Assembly (NCBI RefSeq): GCF_005843885.1
Contig: NZ_CP040443.1
Span: 3,286,001 to 3,350,000, forward strand
DNA length: 64,000 nt
DNA from: Escherichia sp. E4742
Lineage (GTDB): Bacteria > Pseudomonadota > Gammaproteobacteria > Enterobacterales > Enterobacteriaceae
Direction of reading: 5' to 3'
Below, piece by piece: positions 47,561 to 56,849 of the stretch. Below the pieces are notes generated by a model. It had not been told where the DNA came from, did no database searches, and worked only from the letters and a program-made list of their open reading frames with translations. The translations under genes were made by a program, and so were the position numbers. Each line of letters starts with the position of its first letter. The first letter of the stretch is position 1.

Positions 47561-48610
47561 ATGAAGATCAAAGCTATTGGTGCATATTCCGCTAAACAAC
47601 CGCTGGAACCGATGAACATCACCCGACGTGAACCGGGGCCGCATGATGTCAAAATCGAAATCGCTTATTGTGGTGTCTGCCATTCCGATATCCACCAGGT
47701 CCGTTCGGAATGGGCGGGGACGGTCTATCCCTGCGTGCCAGGCCATGAAATTGTGGGGCGCGTGGTGGCCGTTGGCGATCAGGTGGAAAAACATGCGCCG
47801 GGCGATCTGGTGGGCGTCGGCTGTATTGTCGACAGTTGTAAACACTGCGAAGAGTGTGAAGACGGGCTGGAAAACTATTGTGACCACATGACAGGGACCT
47901 ATAACGCGCCGACGCCAGACGAGCCGGGCCATACTCTGGGCGGTTATTCGCAGCAAATTGTTGTTCATGAGCGTTACGTTTTGCGTATTCGCCACCCGCA
48001 AGAGCAGCTTGCCGCCGTTGCGCCGTTGCTGTGTGCAGGCATTACGACCTATTCACCGCTGCGCCACTGGCAGGCCGGGCCAGGTAAAAAAGTGGGCGTG
48101 GTCGGCATTGGCGGTCTGGGGCATATGGGGATCAAGCTGGCCCACGCGATGGGGGCGCATGTGGTGGCGTTTACCACTTCTGAATCAAAACGCGAAGCGG
48201 CAAAAGCCCTGGGGGCTGATGAAGTCGTTAACTCGCGTAATGCCGATGAAATGGCGGCCCATGTGAAGAGTTTCGATTTCATTTTAAATACAGTTGCTGC
48301 GCCGCATAATCTCGATGATTTTACGATTTTGCTGAAACGCGATGGCACCATGACGCTGGTTGGTGCTCCCGCAACGCCGCATAAGTCGCCGGAGGTTTTC
48401 AACCTGATCATGAAACGTCGCTCAATTGCCGGCTCGATGATTGGCGGCATTCCGGAAACTCAGGAGATGCTCGACTTCTGCGCCGAACATGGCATCGTTG
48501 CTGATATAGAGATGATTCGGGCCGATCAAATTAACGAAGCCTATGAGCGAATGTTGCGCGGCGATGTGAAATATCGCTTTGTGATTGATAATGGCACGCT
48601 AACGGACTGA
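47561..48610 (+). CDS. yahK: YahK, zinc-dependent NADPH aldehyde reductase
   Basis: 349 residues of the medium-chain alcohol dehydrogenase family. Catalytic zinc ligands are Cys and His in CGVCHSDIHQ (about 38-47) and in GHEIVGRV. The structural zinc cluster is CIVDSCKHCEECEDG, and the cofactor loop is GIGGLGHMGI near 183-192. K-12 YahK is a broad-specificity NADPH-dependent aldehyde reductase. SD CAGGAGT precedes the ATG and a hairpin terminator follows. Confidence 0.95.
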   Translation: MKIKAIGAYSAKQPLEPMNITRREPGPHDVKIEIAYCGVCHSDIHQVRSEWAGTVYPCVPGHEIVGRVVAVGDQVEKHAPGDLVGVGCIVDSCKHCEECEDGLENYCDHMTGTYNAPTPDEPGHTLGGYSQQIVVHERYVLRIRHPQEQLAAVAPLLCAGITTYSPLRHWQAGPGKKVGVVGIGGLGHMGIKLAHAMGAHVVAFTTSESKREAAKALGADEVVNSRNADEMAAHVKSFDFILNTVAAPHNLDDFTILLKRDGTMTLVGAPATPHKSPEVFNLIMKRRSIAGSMIGGIPETQEMLDFCAEHGIVADIEMIRADQINEAYERMLRGDVKYRFVIDNGTLTD

Positions 48611-48644
48611 AAAATTAAATATAGCGTGCAGTGCTGCATATCAC

Positions 48645-48671
48645 GTCGCTCTCCGGCACTAAGAGAGCGAC
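48645..48671 (+). terminator. Hairpin after yahK
   Basis: GTCGCTCTC (48645-48653) pairs perfectly with GAGAGCGAC (48663-48671) around CGGCACTAA, 35 bases after the yahK stop. No T tract follows. Confidence 0.6.
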
Positions 48672-48897
48672 AACATTCAGGGCAGGGGCAAGAGTTCGCT
48701 GCCTGTGTAAAGTGATCAGCCGACATAAACTCAGCATTGCTTGCTAAATGATCAATAAAGATATTTTGTGAATGTATGAGTTGACATTCATATGAAAAAA
48801 ATCATAATTCCGTCATGTTCGCGTAGGGCAGTTTCTGTATCTTATGCATCGCACCAGGGCCTGACAGAAAATATGCTGTAAGGTTCGTATCAAAAAA

Positions 48898-48978
48898 CCG
48901 CCATTAGCTCATCAGGAAGAGCAGACGACAACCAGGATTGTTGTATGGTACGGGGTTCGAGGCCTCGATGGCGGTCCA
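48898..48978 (+). tRNA. tRNA-like element with encoded CCA (degenerate or atypical tRNA)
   Basis: An 81-nt cloverleaf-like sequence. The acceptor stem CCGCCAT/ATGGCGG is perfect over 7 bp. The D stem is GCTC/GAGC with a GG-containing loop, the T stem CGGGG/CCTCG carries the TTCGAGG loop, and the 3' end reads TCCA. The middle is abnormal: a 5-bp stem ACAAC/GTTGT with 7-nt loop CAGGATT can form, but about five extra bases precede it and position 33 would be A, not T. I cannot assign an amino acid. It may be a degraded phage-type tRNA or an atypical one. Confidence 0.6.
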
Positions 48979-49010
48979 ATTTCTCAATTGGGTTGGTTAC
49001 AATTATCAGC

Positions 49011-49658
49011 TCACCGATGTGTCACTCCTTCATAAATCAGCCGTAGCGCAAAGACACCAATAATCGCACCAATAACCCGACTGGCAACGCGCTGCATACG
49101 CCCGTATGCACGACGCACGGCGGGTAAAGAAAACGCCTGACTAAGAAATACACGCCAGATAATAGATGCGAGCACGATCCCCGCCCAGGCCATAAACCGC
49201 GCCCAGGTCGGCGTTTCTGCGCTTAACGTCACTGAGAAGATACTGATAAAAAATAAAACTGTTTGTGGATTAGAGAGATCGGTAATGAGTCCACGGCGGA
49301 AAAATACATACCAGGGAGCATTAAGCGGGTGCTGTAATGCGCTCATCTGTGGTGTTGATTGTCGGCGCATACTGTTCTAGGCAAACCATAAAAGATAAGC
49401 GCCGCCGACGATTTTAATGAGTGAGAAAATCTCTTCACACTGGATAATGAGCGTCGCCATCCCAAACAATCCCAACCCGGAATAGATGGCATCGCCAAGC
49501 GCCACGCCAAGCCCGGTGAGTACACCTGCACGACGGCCTGAGGCCAGGCTGGTTTGTACCACGACAAAAAGATTTGCCCCCGGATTAAAAAAGGTGATGA
49601 CGAACAGTCCGACGGTCAGGTAAACGGCGTGCAAAGGATCCATAGTGATTTCACCCAT
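49011..49658 (-). pseudogene. yahN: yahN, LysE/RhtB-family exporter, interrupted by an amber codon
   Basis: Two in-frame pieces (49658-49377 and 49370-49011) are separated by a single TAG at 49379-49377. The K-12 protein, from memory, reads LLWFAWCSMRRQ at this point; here it is LLWFA-stop-NSMRRQ, so the Trp codon became TAG. Both halves otherwise look intact, with LysE/RhtB transmembrane segments (FFNPGANLFVV near residue 20 and GLITDLSNPQTVLFFISIF in the second half). YahN is a predicted amino-acid exporter. Restart at the downstream ATG would give an incomplete bundle. Confidence 0.85.
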
Positions 49659-49776
49659 AAATAAGCTGAATTAACTTCATCATATTTATAGTAAAAATGA
49701 CTGAATGCGAGCGCGATCACAAAGAACGTGGATCTAAAAAGAGTGCCGCCCGTACGTGACAGGCGGCAAAGGGGCA

Positions 49777-52431
49777 TTAAAAGAGATATTTCATGCCCAG
49801 CATTCCCTGGGTATCACTGTAACCATTGTCGCCCAACTGCTGGGCGACATTACCCCACAGTTGCAGACGCGGATTAAGCTGACCTTCCACCCCGACTTTT
49901 AACTCGCCGATGTTGCGCGCGCCGATGATCTCATCGCTGATGCCATCCATCTTCACGCTGTAATTGCGGGAGTTATAAATCCAGTTGGCTTCCACGAAAG
50001 GCTGGAAAGAACGCTCTTTATGATCATCAATAGCATGATGACCCTGCAGATACGCTTTCACCCCCAGACGCGTTTGCAGGTTGCCTTCGGTGCTGTCCTC
50101 AACAAGCGTGCCATTGTCTTCCGTATGATTGTCTGCCTTCACATCCATCCACGTCAGTTGCATTTTGGGCTGCAGCCAGTAACTGGTACGCGCATCTGCG
50201 CTTTCACCAAGACGGAAGGTATAACCCGCTTCAATGGCGGCGGTGATGCCGTCAGAGTGATATTTCTCGCTCGGCAGGTACTCGCCGGAGACGGTGTTAT
50301 CAAACCAGTTATAGAGCAACCAGCTGTCAACATAGGTTCCTGTTTTGTCTGCTTCATTAGCGTACCAGGTGCCATACACGCCCACACTGTAGCCGTCGAT
50401 TTGCCCACGTGAGCTGTACCCGGTCAGGCTGGAGTGCGTGTGACTCTTGCTGTTGGCATAGCCAGCCATCAGGCCGAGATGCCAGCGATCAAGGTCATTA
50501 CTGCTCCATTGTGCGAGGTCACCCCCCAGTTGCAGAACATAACGGTTGCTCTGGGTACTCAGTTCATCCGAACGATCTTTAAAGCGATTATGTCCGCCAA
50601 TGTTGCGCATCCACAAGCTGGTCACTTTCTGCTCGCCGGTTAGCAGGTCGGTGTATTGTGTTTCCCCCAGACGGTCATGCAGCCGGGTATTAAACAGCGT
50701 ATTTGCCGCCTGAATATTGGCCAGATAGCTACCAATTTCCGGGCGATACAGATGTTTTCGTTCTGGTTGTGGAACAGATGGCGTAACAGGCGGCTCCGGT
50801 GTCACAGGCGGTTCCGGTGTTACAGGCGGTTCTGGTGTTACAGGGGGCTCAGGTGTTACAGGTGGCTCAGGATCTGGTTCCGGGATGACGGGCAGTTCCG
50901 GTGGAGTATATGGCCCTACGGGAATTTCACTGGTTAAAAACCAGTTCTGGTTGTCGCTTTTTACCACGTTGTAGTCATAGGGACCGGCAACAATACGACC
51001 TTCTTTACTGAAAACGCCCTCTGACAGGCCATCAACCTCTACAATTTTTATCCCTTCCAGAGTATCCGCGCCCAGACCGCCCGCATTGTTGACCATGACG
51101 CGGGTACTACCGGAAGTATCACCTTTTACGATGAGTTTATCCGTTACGGAATTATCATCACCTAATACAGTATGCATGACTAACAGGCCATCATTGGCGG
51201 TGTAGTTGCCGTTAATGGTCAGTGTGGTCGGCGTGAACTCGTGACCCTGTTCATACGAAGACAACATTGTTGTTCCAGCCAGCGTCAGCGTTTTTAACGC
51301 TTGCGAATAACCGTTTAAATCGAGATGCCCATCGCTGTCGACAATATAATCGGAGTTGGGGCTGAAGGTATTTTCTTTACCTGCGCGTAGGCTGCCTTTG
51401 GTTATATAGGTATCACCAGCATAGTTATTCGAGCCGGATAATGTGGTTGTCCCGGAACCTACCTGGTTAACCTGGCCGTTGCCCTGGATAGGTGAGGCCA
51501 GGATAAAATCGGTACTCGAGTGATTAAAGTTTACTATCGAAGAGGAAGAAGCATCTGCGGCTCCCAAATGAATAAATGGCGTATTAATCGAACCAGCAGG
51601 CTGTTCAGCCTCACCTTGCGCACCACCAATATTTAAAACGCCTGTGGCGCCAGGTGCGAGAGTAACCCAGATAAACGAATTGGCATTGATTATTGCACCG
51701 TTATTAACGGTAAGGATACCTGTAGTATTGAAAGCAAAATCTGGGCTGAATCCACCAAGATAAACATATTCAGCATTCAATGTTGAATTTTTACCATCAA
51801 CCAGAACCTCGCCATAACTATTACGATTTTTTGATGCACCACTGCCTGGATAAGCATATCCAATAGCTATCTGAGCTGATGTAGTGAGTGTACCGCCATT
51901 AGTAATACGTAAATAGCCGGTTCCCTGATCGCCAACGAGAGTAACGTTAGAGGAAACTGATGAGTTTTCTCCATCAATAACCATCAACCCTTTGGCATCA
52001 CCATAATATTCACCAATCCTTAGTTCCTGCAGGCCACTTATCTTACTGCCTTCTAATACATATACGGTGCCGGAACCTTCATTTGTACCCAAATACAAGT
52101 TAGATGTGGGAGCATTAAACTGCCAGTTGGTATGGTTGGATAAAGTGAGGGAACCTTCAGAGTTATTACCTACGGTAGCATGAGCAGTAATAAATGAAAG
52201 ATTATCAATGAGTAATGAGCCATTAGAGTCTTTACCTACAGTCAAAGAAGTAAAATTATTCCATCCGGGATCGTAACCTTCAGAGGCAATGATTTTTGCT
52301 TCTTCGCCATTATTAATGATAACAGTACTATTTGCATCTGTGGGTGGGGTTACGGCCAGGGATACGGGTGTGGATAATATTGTTGAAATGGCTATAGCCA
52401 GGGTTGATAAAGTATGTTTTGTTAATTTCAT
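49777..52431 (-). CDS. AIDA-type autotransporter, tandem copy 1 (intact)
   Basis: 884 residues. The signal peptide MKLTKHTLSTLAIAISTILS.. ends near SLA. A beta-helical passenger is rich in NGGTL/TNGG-type repeats, followed by an autochaperone-like block (EGRIVAGPYDYNVV), a proline-rich linker with five EPPVTP units, and a 12-strand barrel ending MKYLF. The ATG at 52431 is preferred because the in-frame ATG five codons upstream (52446) is ATA in the duplicate gene. The passenger differs from copy 2 in its first 300-350 residues, while the rest is nearly identical. Function not assigned; adhesion or aggregation is typical of the class. Confidence 0.88.
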   Translation of the reverse strand: MKLTKHTLSTLAIAISTILSTPVSLAVTPPTDANSTVIINNGEEAKIIASEGYDPGWNNFTSLTVGKDSNGSLLIDNLSFITAHATVGNNSEGSLTLSNHTNWQFNAPTSNLYLGTNEGSGTVYVLEGSKISGLQELRIGEYYGDAKGLMVIDGENSSVSSNVTLVGDQGTGYLRITNGGTLTTSAQIAIGYAYPGSGASKNRNSYGEVLVDGKNSTLNAEYVYLGGFSPDFAFNTTGILTVNNGAIINANSFIWVTLAPGATGVLNIGGAQGEAEQPAGSINTPFIHLGAADASSSSIVNFNHSSTDFILASPIQGNGQVNQVGSGTTTLSGSNNYAGDTYITKGSLRAGKENTFSPNSDYIVDSDGHLDLNGYSQALKTLTLAGTTMLSSYEQGHEFTPTTLTINGNYTANDGLLVMHTVLGDDNSVTDKLIVKGDTSGSTRVMVNNAGGLGADTLEGIKIVEVDGLSEGVFSKEGRIVAGPYDYNVVKSDNQNWFLTSEIPVGPYTPPELPVIPEPDPEPPVTPEPPVTPEPPVTPEPPVTPEPPVTPSVPQPERKHLYRPEIGSYLANIQAANTLFNTRLHDRLGETQYTDLLTGEQKVTSLWMRNIGGHNRFKDRSDELSTQSNRYVLQLGGDLAQWSSNDLDRWHLGLMAGYANSKSHTHSSLTGYSSRGQIDGYSVGVYGTWYANEADKTGTYVDSWLLYNWFDNTVSGEYLPSEKYHSDGITAAIEAGYTFRLGESADARTSYWLQPKMQLTWMDVKADNHTEDNGTLVEDSTEGNLQTRLGVKAYLQGHHAIDDHKERSFQPFVEANWIYNSRNYSVKMDGISDEIIGARNIGELKVGVEGQLNPRLQLWGNVAQQLGDNGYSDTQGMLGMKYLF

Positions 52432-53245
52432 ATCACTCACTTTCATCCTTAAATTTAAATGGCGAGATGTTTTTTATTGCACTGGTTTTCTTCCTGAAGC
52501 CTTGTAAGGCGTAAGCATGCAAGTTGCTAAATAAGAATATCTGTAATGTCACACACAATAAATTTATTAAAGTGTTAGTTGTTCATTGCATTGATAGGTT
52601 TTAGTGGTTTGTAATTGGAGTTAATTAGGTTTTTTATTTCGTTTAGAAAAAAGCACCTCTAATAATCCCAAACCTTATGTGAGTGAAATAAAGAAAAGGT
52701 ATGAAAATCACATTAATAGATGGTTGGTGGCTTTTTTGTTCAGAAAAGTAATGCGGTTTGTGTGAATTTTATATTGGATTTTAGCGGAAGCAAGAATTTG
52801 AGATTTTTATGAAAATTAATTTAAGGAACACCTGCGATAATTGTCATGAGCGTTATTAAACAACAGGAGAAATGCGGCTATTGTTGAGAAAAATACAAAT
52901 ATATTCCCTTTTTCTGTAGGTTTTTCCTAACCGCTGAACTACTTATTAATCAACCCTGATGATGACTGTTAGCTTCAGGGTATTGGCCTAATCACACATC
53001 ATGGCCGGGTACGACGGTACCGTAAGAGAGGTCGGATATACGAATGCAACTAACTTCCGTTACACAGATGAAAAATAACTTGTACAACGGGAGGGGCTAT
53101 ATACGGCGTGCAAAGGATCCATAGTGATTTCATCCATAAATAAGCTGAATTAACTTCATCATATTTATACTGAATGCGAGCGCGCTCACAAAGAACGTGG
53201 ATCTAAAAAGAGTGCCGCCCGTACGTGACAGGCGGCAAAGTGGCA
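52432..53245. other. Duplicated spacer between the two autotransporter copies
   Basis: About 550 bases after copy 1 (52432-52993) are nearly identical to the region between copy 2 and yahO (55882-56440), including the CCCTGA..TCAGGG hairpin that precedes yahO. From 53097 the sequence matches the region around the yahN 5' end (49630-49776). About 100 bases between these blocks are unique. No intact gene is present. Confidence 0.8.
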
Positions 53246-55881
53246 TTAAAAGAGATATTTCATGCCCAGCATTCCCTGGGTATCACTGTAACCGTTGTCG
53301 CCCAACTGCTGGGCGACGTTACCCCACAGTTGCAGACGCGGAGTAATCTGACCTTCCACCCCCGCTTTTAACTCGCCTGCGTTACGCGCGCCGATGATCT
53401 CATCGCCGATGCCATCCATCTTCACGCTGTAATTGCGGGAGTTATAAATCCAGTTGGCTTCCACGAAAGGCTGGAAAGAACGCTCTTTATGATCATCAAT
53501 AGCATGATGACCCTGCAGATACGCTTTCACCCCCAGACGCGTTTGCAGGTTGCCTTCGGTGCTGTCCTCAACCAGCGTGCCATTGTCTTCCGTATGATTG
53601 TCTGCCTTCACATCCATCCACGTCAGTTGCATTTTGGGCTGCAGCCAGTAGCTGGTACGCGCATCTGCGCTTTCACCAAGACGGAAGGTATAACCCGCTT
53701 CAATGGCGGCGGTGATGCCGTCAGAGTGATATTTCTCACTCGGCAGGTACTCGCCGGAGACGGTGTTATCAAACCAGTTATAGAGCAACCAGCTGTCAAC
53801 ATAGGTTCCTGTTTTGTCTGCTTCATTAGCGTACCAGGTGCCATATACGCCCACACTGTAGCCGTCGATTTGCCCACGTGAGCTGTACCCGGTCAGGCTG
53901 GAGTGCGTGTGACTCTTGCTGTTGGCATAGCCAGCCATCAGGCCGAGATGCCAGCGATCGAGTGCGTTACTGCTCCATTGCGCGAGGTCCCCACCCAGTT
54001 GCAGAACATAACGGTTGCTCTGGGTACTCAGTTCATCCGAACGATCTTTAAAGCGATTATGTCCGCCAATGTTACGCATCCACAAACTGGTCACTTTCTG
54101 CTCGTCGGTTAGCAGGTCGGTGTATTGTGTTTCCCCCAGACGGTCATGCAGCCGGGTATTAAACAGCGTATTTGCCGCCTGAATATTGGCCAGATAGCTA
54201 CCAATTTCCGGGCGATACAGATGTTTTCGTTCTGGTTGTGGAACAGATGGCGTAACAGGCGGCTCCGGTGTCACAGGCGGTTCTGGTGTTACAGGGGGCT
54301 CAGGTGTTACAGGTGGCTCAGGATCTGGTTCCGGGATGACAGGTAGTACCGGAGGGGTATACGGTCCTGCGGGAATTTCACTGGTTAAAAACCAGTTCTG
54401 GTTGTCGCTTTTTACCACGTTGTAGTCATAGGGACCGGCAACAATACGACCTTCTTTACTGAAAACGCCCTCTGACAGGCCGTCAACCTCTACAATTTTT
54501 ATCCCTTCCAGAGTATCCGCGCCCAGACCGCCCGCATTGTTGACCATGACGCGGGTACTACCGGAAGTATCACCTTTTACGATGAGTTTATCTGTTACGG
54601 AATTATCATCGCCTAATACAGTATGCATGACTAACAGGCCATCATTGGCAGCATAGTTGCCGTTAATGGTCAGTGTGGTCGGCGTGAACTCGTGACCCTG
54701 TTCATACGAAGACAACGTTGCTGTTCCAGCCAGCGCCAGAGTATTTAACGCTTGCGAATAACCGTTTAAATCGAGATGCCCATCGCTGTCGACAATATAA
54801 TCGGAGTTTGGGCTGAAAGTATCAACCGTGCCAGCGCGCAGACTTCCGTTGCTAATATAAGTATTACCGGTATAGATATTCGCGCCGGATAATGTGGTTG
54901 TCCCGGAACCTACCTGGTTAACCTGGCCTTTACCGTCTATGTATGAGGTCAGAACAAAATCAGCGTTGGTGTGATTAAAGTTTAATATTGAAGTGGTTGA
55001 CGCATTTTTCCCCCCTAAATAAATTCGGGGAGTATTAATTGAACCAGCAGGTTGCGCAGCCTCACCTTGCGCACCTCCAATATTTAATATTCCTGTTCCG
55101 TTAGAGGAGACACCAACCCAGATATATGAATTCACATTGATTACACCATCGTTGCTGACAGTGAGAACTCCGGTAGTATCAGAAGTAGAAGATGTGTTAT
55201 ATCCGCCAAGAAGTATATTTGGGGCATTTACGGTTGAATTTTTATCGGCAACCTGAACTTCTCCATAACTACTCTGGTTAGCTGACAGAGAAGAATGGGC
55301 GTTAACATACCCAATATTCAGTTGAGTCAGGGAAGTGAGTGTACCGCCATTAGTAACAGATACTTTCCCTGTTCCCTGATCGCCAACAATAGCAGTGTTA
55401 GAGGTGACTGATGAGTTTTCCCCATCAATAACCAACGTCCCCCTGGCGTCACCATAAAACTCACCAACTCTTATTGATTGCAGGCCACTTATCTTACTAC
55501 CTTCTAACACGTATAACGTACCGGAGCCTTCGTTAGTGCCTAAAAAAATATTGGAGGTAGGGGTGTCGAACTGCCAGTTGGTATGGTTTGTTAAAGTGAT
55601 GGAGCCTTCAGCATTATTACCAATGCTGGCTGCTGAAGTGGTAAGTGAAAGATTATCAATGAGTAATGAACCATTAGAGTCTTCACCTACTTTCAATGAG
55701 TTAAAATGCTCCCATCCGGGATCGTAGCCTTCTGACGCAATGAGTTTTATCTCTTCATTATTATTAATGACAACATTACTATCTGAATTTGTAGGTGGGG
55801 TGATAGCCAAGGATACTGGCGTAAATAATATGGTGGAAATGGCTATCGCCCGTGTCGATAAGCTTTTTTTGCTGATTTCAT
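53246..55881 (-). pseudogene. AIDA-type autotransporter, tandem copy 2, frameshifted in an A7 tract
   Basis: From 55810 to 53246 the frame is open for 854 residues: passenger, autochaperone block, linker with four EPPVTP units, and barrel ending MKYLF. The aligned start codon (55881-55879) reads MKSAKKAYRHGR then TAG. One more A in the run of seven (55864-55870 on the plus strand as T7) would give MKSAKKSLSTRAIAIS.., a good signal peptide in frame with the rest. As read, it should not be exported. Because only a homopolymer length is wrong, it may be a phase-variable off state or a sequencing error, not a decayed gene. Confidence 0.85.
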
Positions 55882-56462
55882 ATCACTCACTTTTATCCTT
55901 AAAAATTAAATGGCGAGATGCTTTTTATTGCACTGTTTTTCTTCCTGAAGCCTTGTAAGGCACAAACATGCAAGTTACTAAATAAGAATATATGTAATAT
56001 TAGATGTAATAAATTTATTAAAGTGTTAGTTGTTCATTGCATTGATTGGTTTTAGTGGTTTGTAAGTGGAGATAATGCGGTTTTTTTATGTCGTTTAGAA
56101 AAAATACATCTAATAATCCTAAGCTGTATGTAAGTGAAATAAAGAAAAAGTATGGAAATCACATTAATATATGATTGGTGGTTTTTTGTTCAGAAAAGTA
56201 ATGCGGCTCATGTGAATTTTATATTGGATTTTAGCGGAAGAAGGAATCTAAGATTTTTATGAAAATTAATTTAAGGAGCAACTGTGATAATTGTAGTGAG
56301 CGTTATTAAACAACAGGGGGTATGTGGCTATCGTTGAGAAAAATACAAATATATTCTCTTTTCCTATAGATTTTTCCTAACCGCTGAACTACTTATTAAT
56401 CAACCCTGATGATGACTGTTAGCTTCAGGGCATTGGCCAATCACACATTATGGAGTTCATCG
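55882..56462. other. Intergenic region between autotransporter copy 2 and yahO
   Basis: AT-rich region repeating the segment after copy 1. It contains a hairpin CCCTGA..TCAGGG (56403-56429) ahead of yahO. It must hold promoters for both the minus-strand autotransporter and yahO; no further gene is seen. Confidence 0.6.
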
Positions 56463-56738
56463 ATGAAAACTGGAACTAAGCTCTTAGTTGGTGCGTTAGC
56501 TTTTGTTGTCACAAATGTCTATGCCGCTGAATTGATGACTAAAGCGGAATTTGAAAAAGTTGAATCGCAATATGAAAAAATAGGTGATATTTCAACCAGT
56601 AATGAAATGTCGACCGCAGATGCAAAAGAAGATCTGATCAAAAAAGCGGATGAAAAAGGTGCGGATGTGTTAGTGCTGACCTCCGGTCAGACTGACAATA
56701 AGATCCACGGCACGGCAAATATTTATAAGAAGAAGTAA
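56463..56738 (+). CDS. yahO: YahO, small periplasmic protein (YdgH/BhsA/McbA-like fold)
   Basis: 91 residues from the ATG at 56463, which has GGAG upstream; an upstream in-frame ATG (56409) lies in the duplicated leader. The signal peptide MKTGTKLLVGALAFVVTNVYA is followed by a DUF1471-type domain (KAEFEKVESQYEKIGDIST, ADEKGADVLVLTSGQTDNK, IHGTANIYKKK). The family includes periplasmic stress proteins such as BhsA. Function unknown. Residues 2-6 of the signal peptide differ from K-12 as remembered. Confidence 0.92.
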   Translation: MKTGTKLLVGALAFVVTNVYAAELMTKAEFEKVESQYEKIGDISTSNEMSTADAKEDLIKKADEKGADVLVLTSGQTDNKIHGTANIYKKK

Positions 56739-56816
56739 TTCTGAAACTCATGTAAACATGCCCGATGCGCACGTCTATCGGTGAACGCATATATATTGAA
56801 ATTCATGGTCTTGTAA

Positions 56817-56846
56817 GCCGGATAAGGCGTTCACGCTGCATCCGGC
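56817..56846. repeat. Single REP element between yahO and prpR
   Basis: GCCGGATAAGGCG..TGCATCCGGC forms the typical imperfect REP hairpin between the convergent yahO and prpR genes. Confidence 0.85.
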
Positions 56847-56849
56847 AAT

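Noticed and set aside
52289..52507. Plus-strand small ORF at the start of autotransporter copy 1 (also repeated at 55740-55958)
   Set aside because: It is antisense to the signal-peptide region and duplicated only because the locus is duplicated; no ribosome-binding site.
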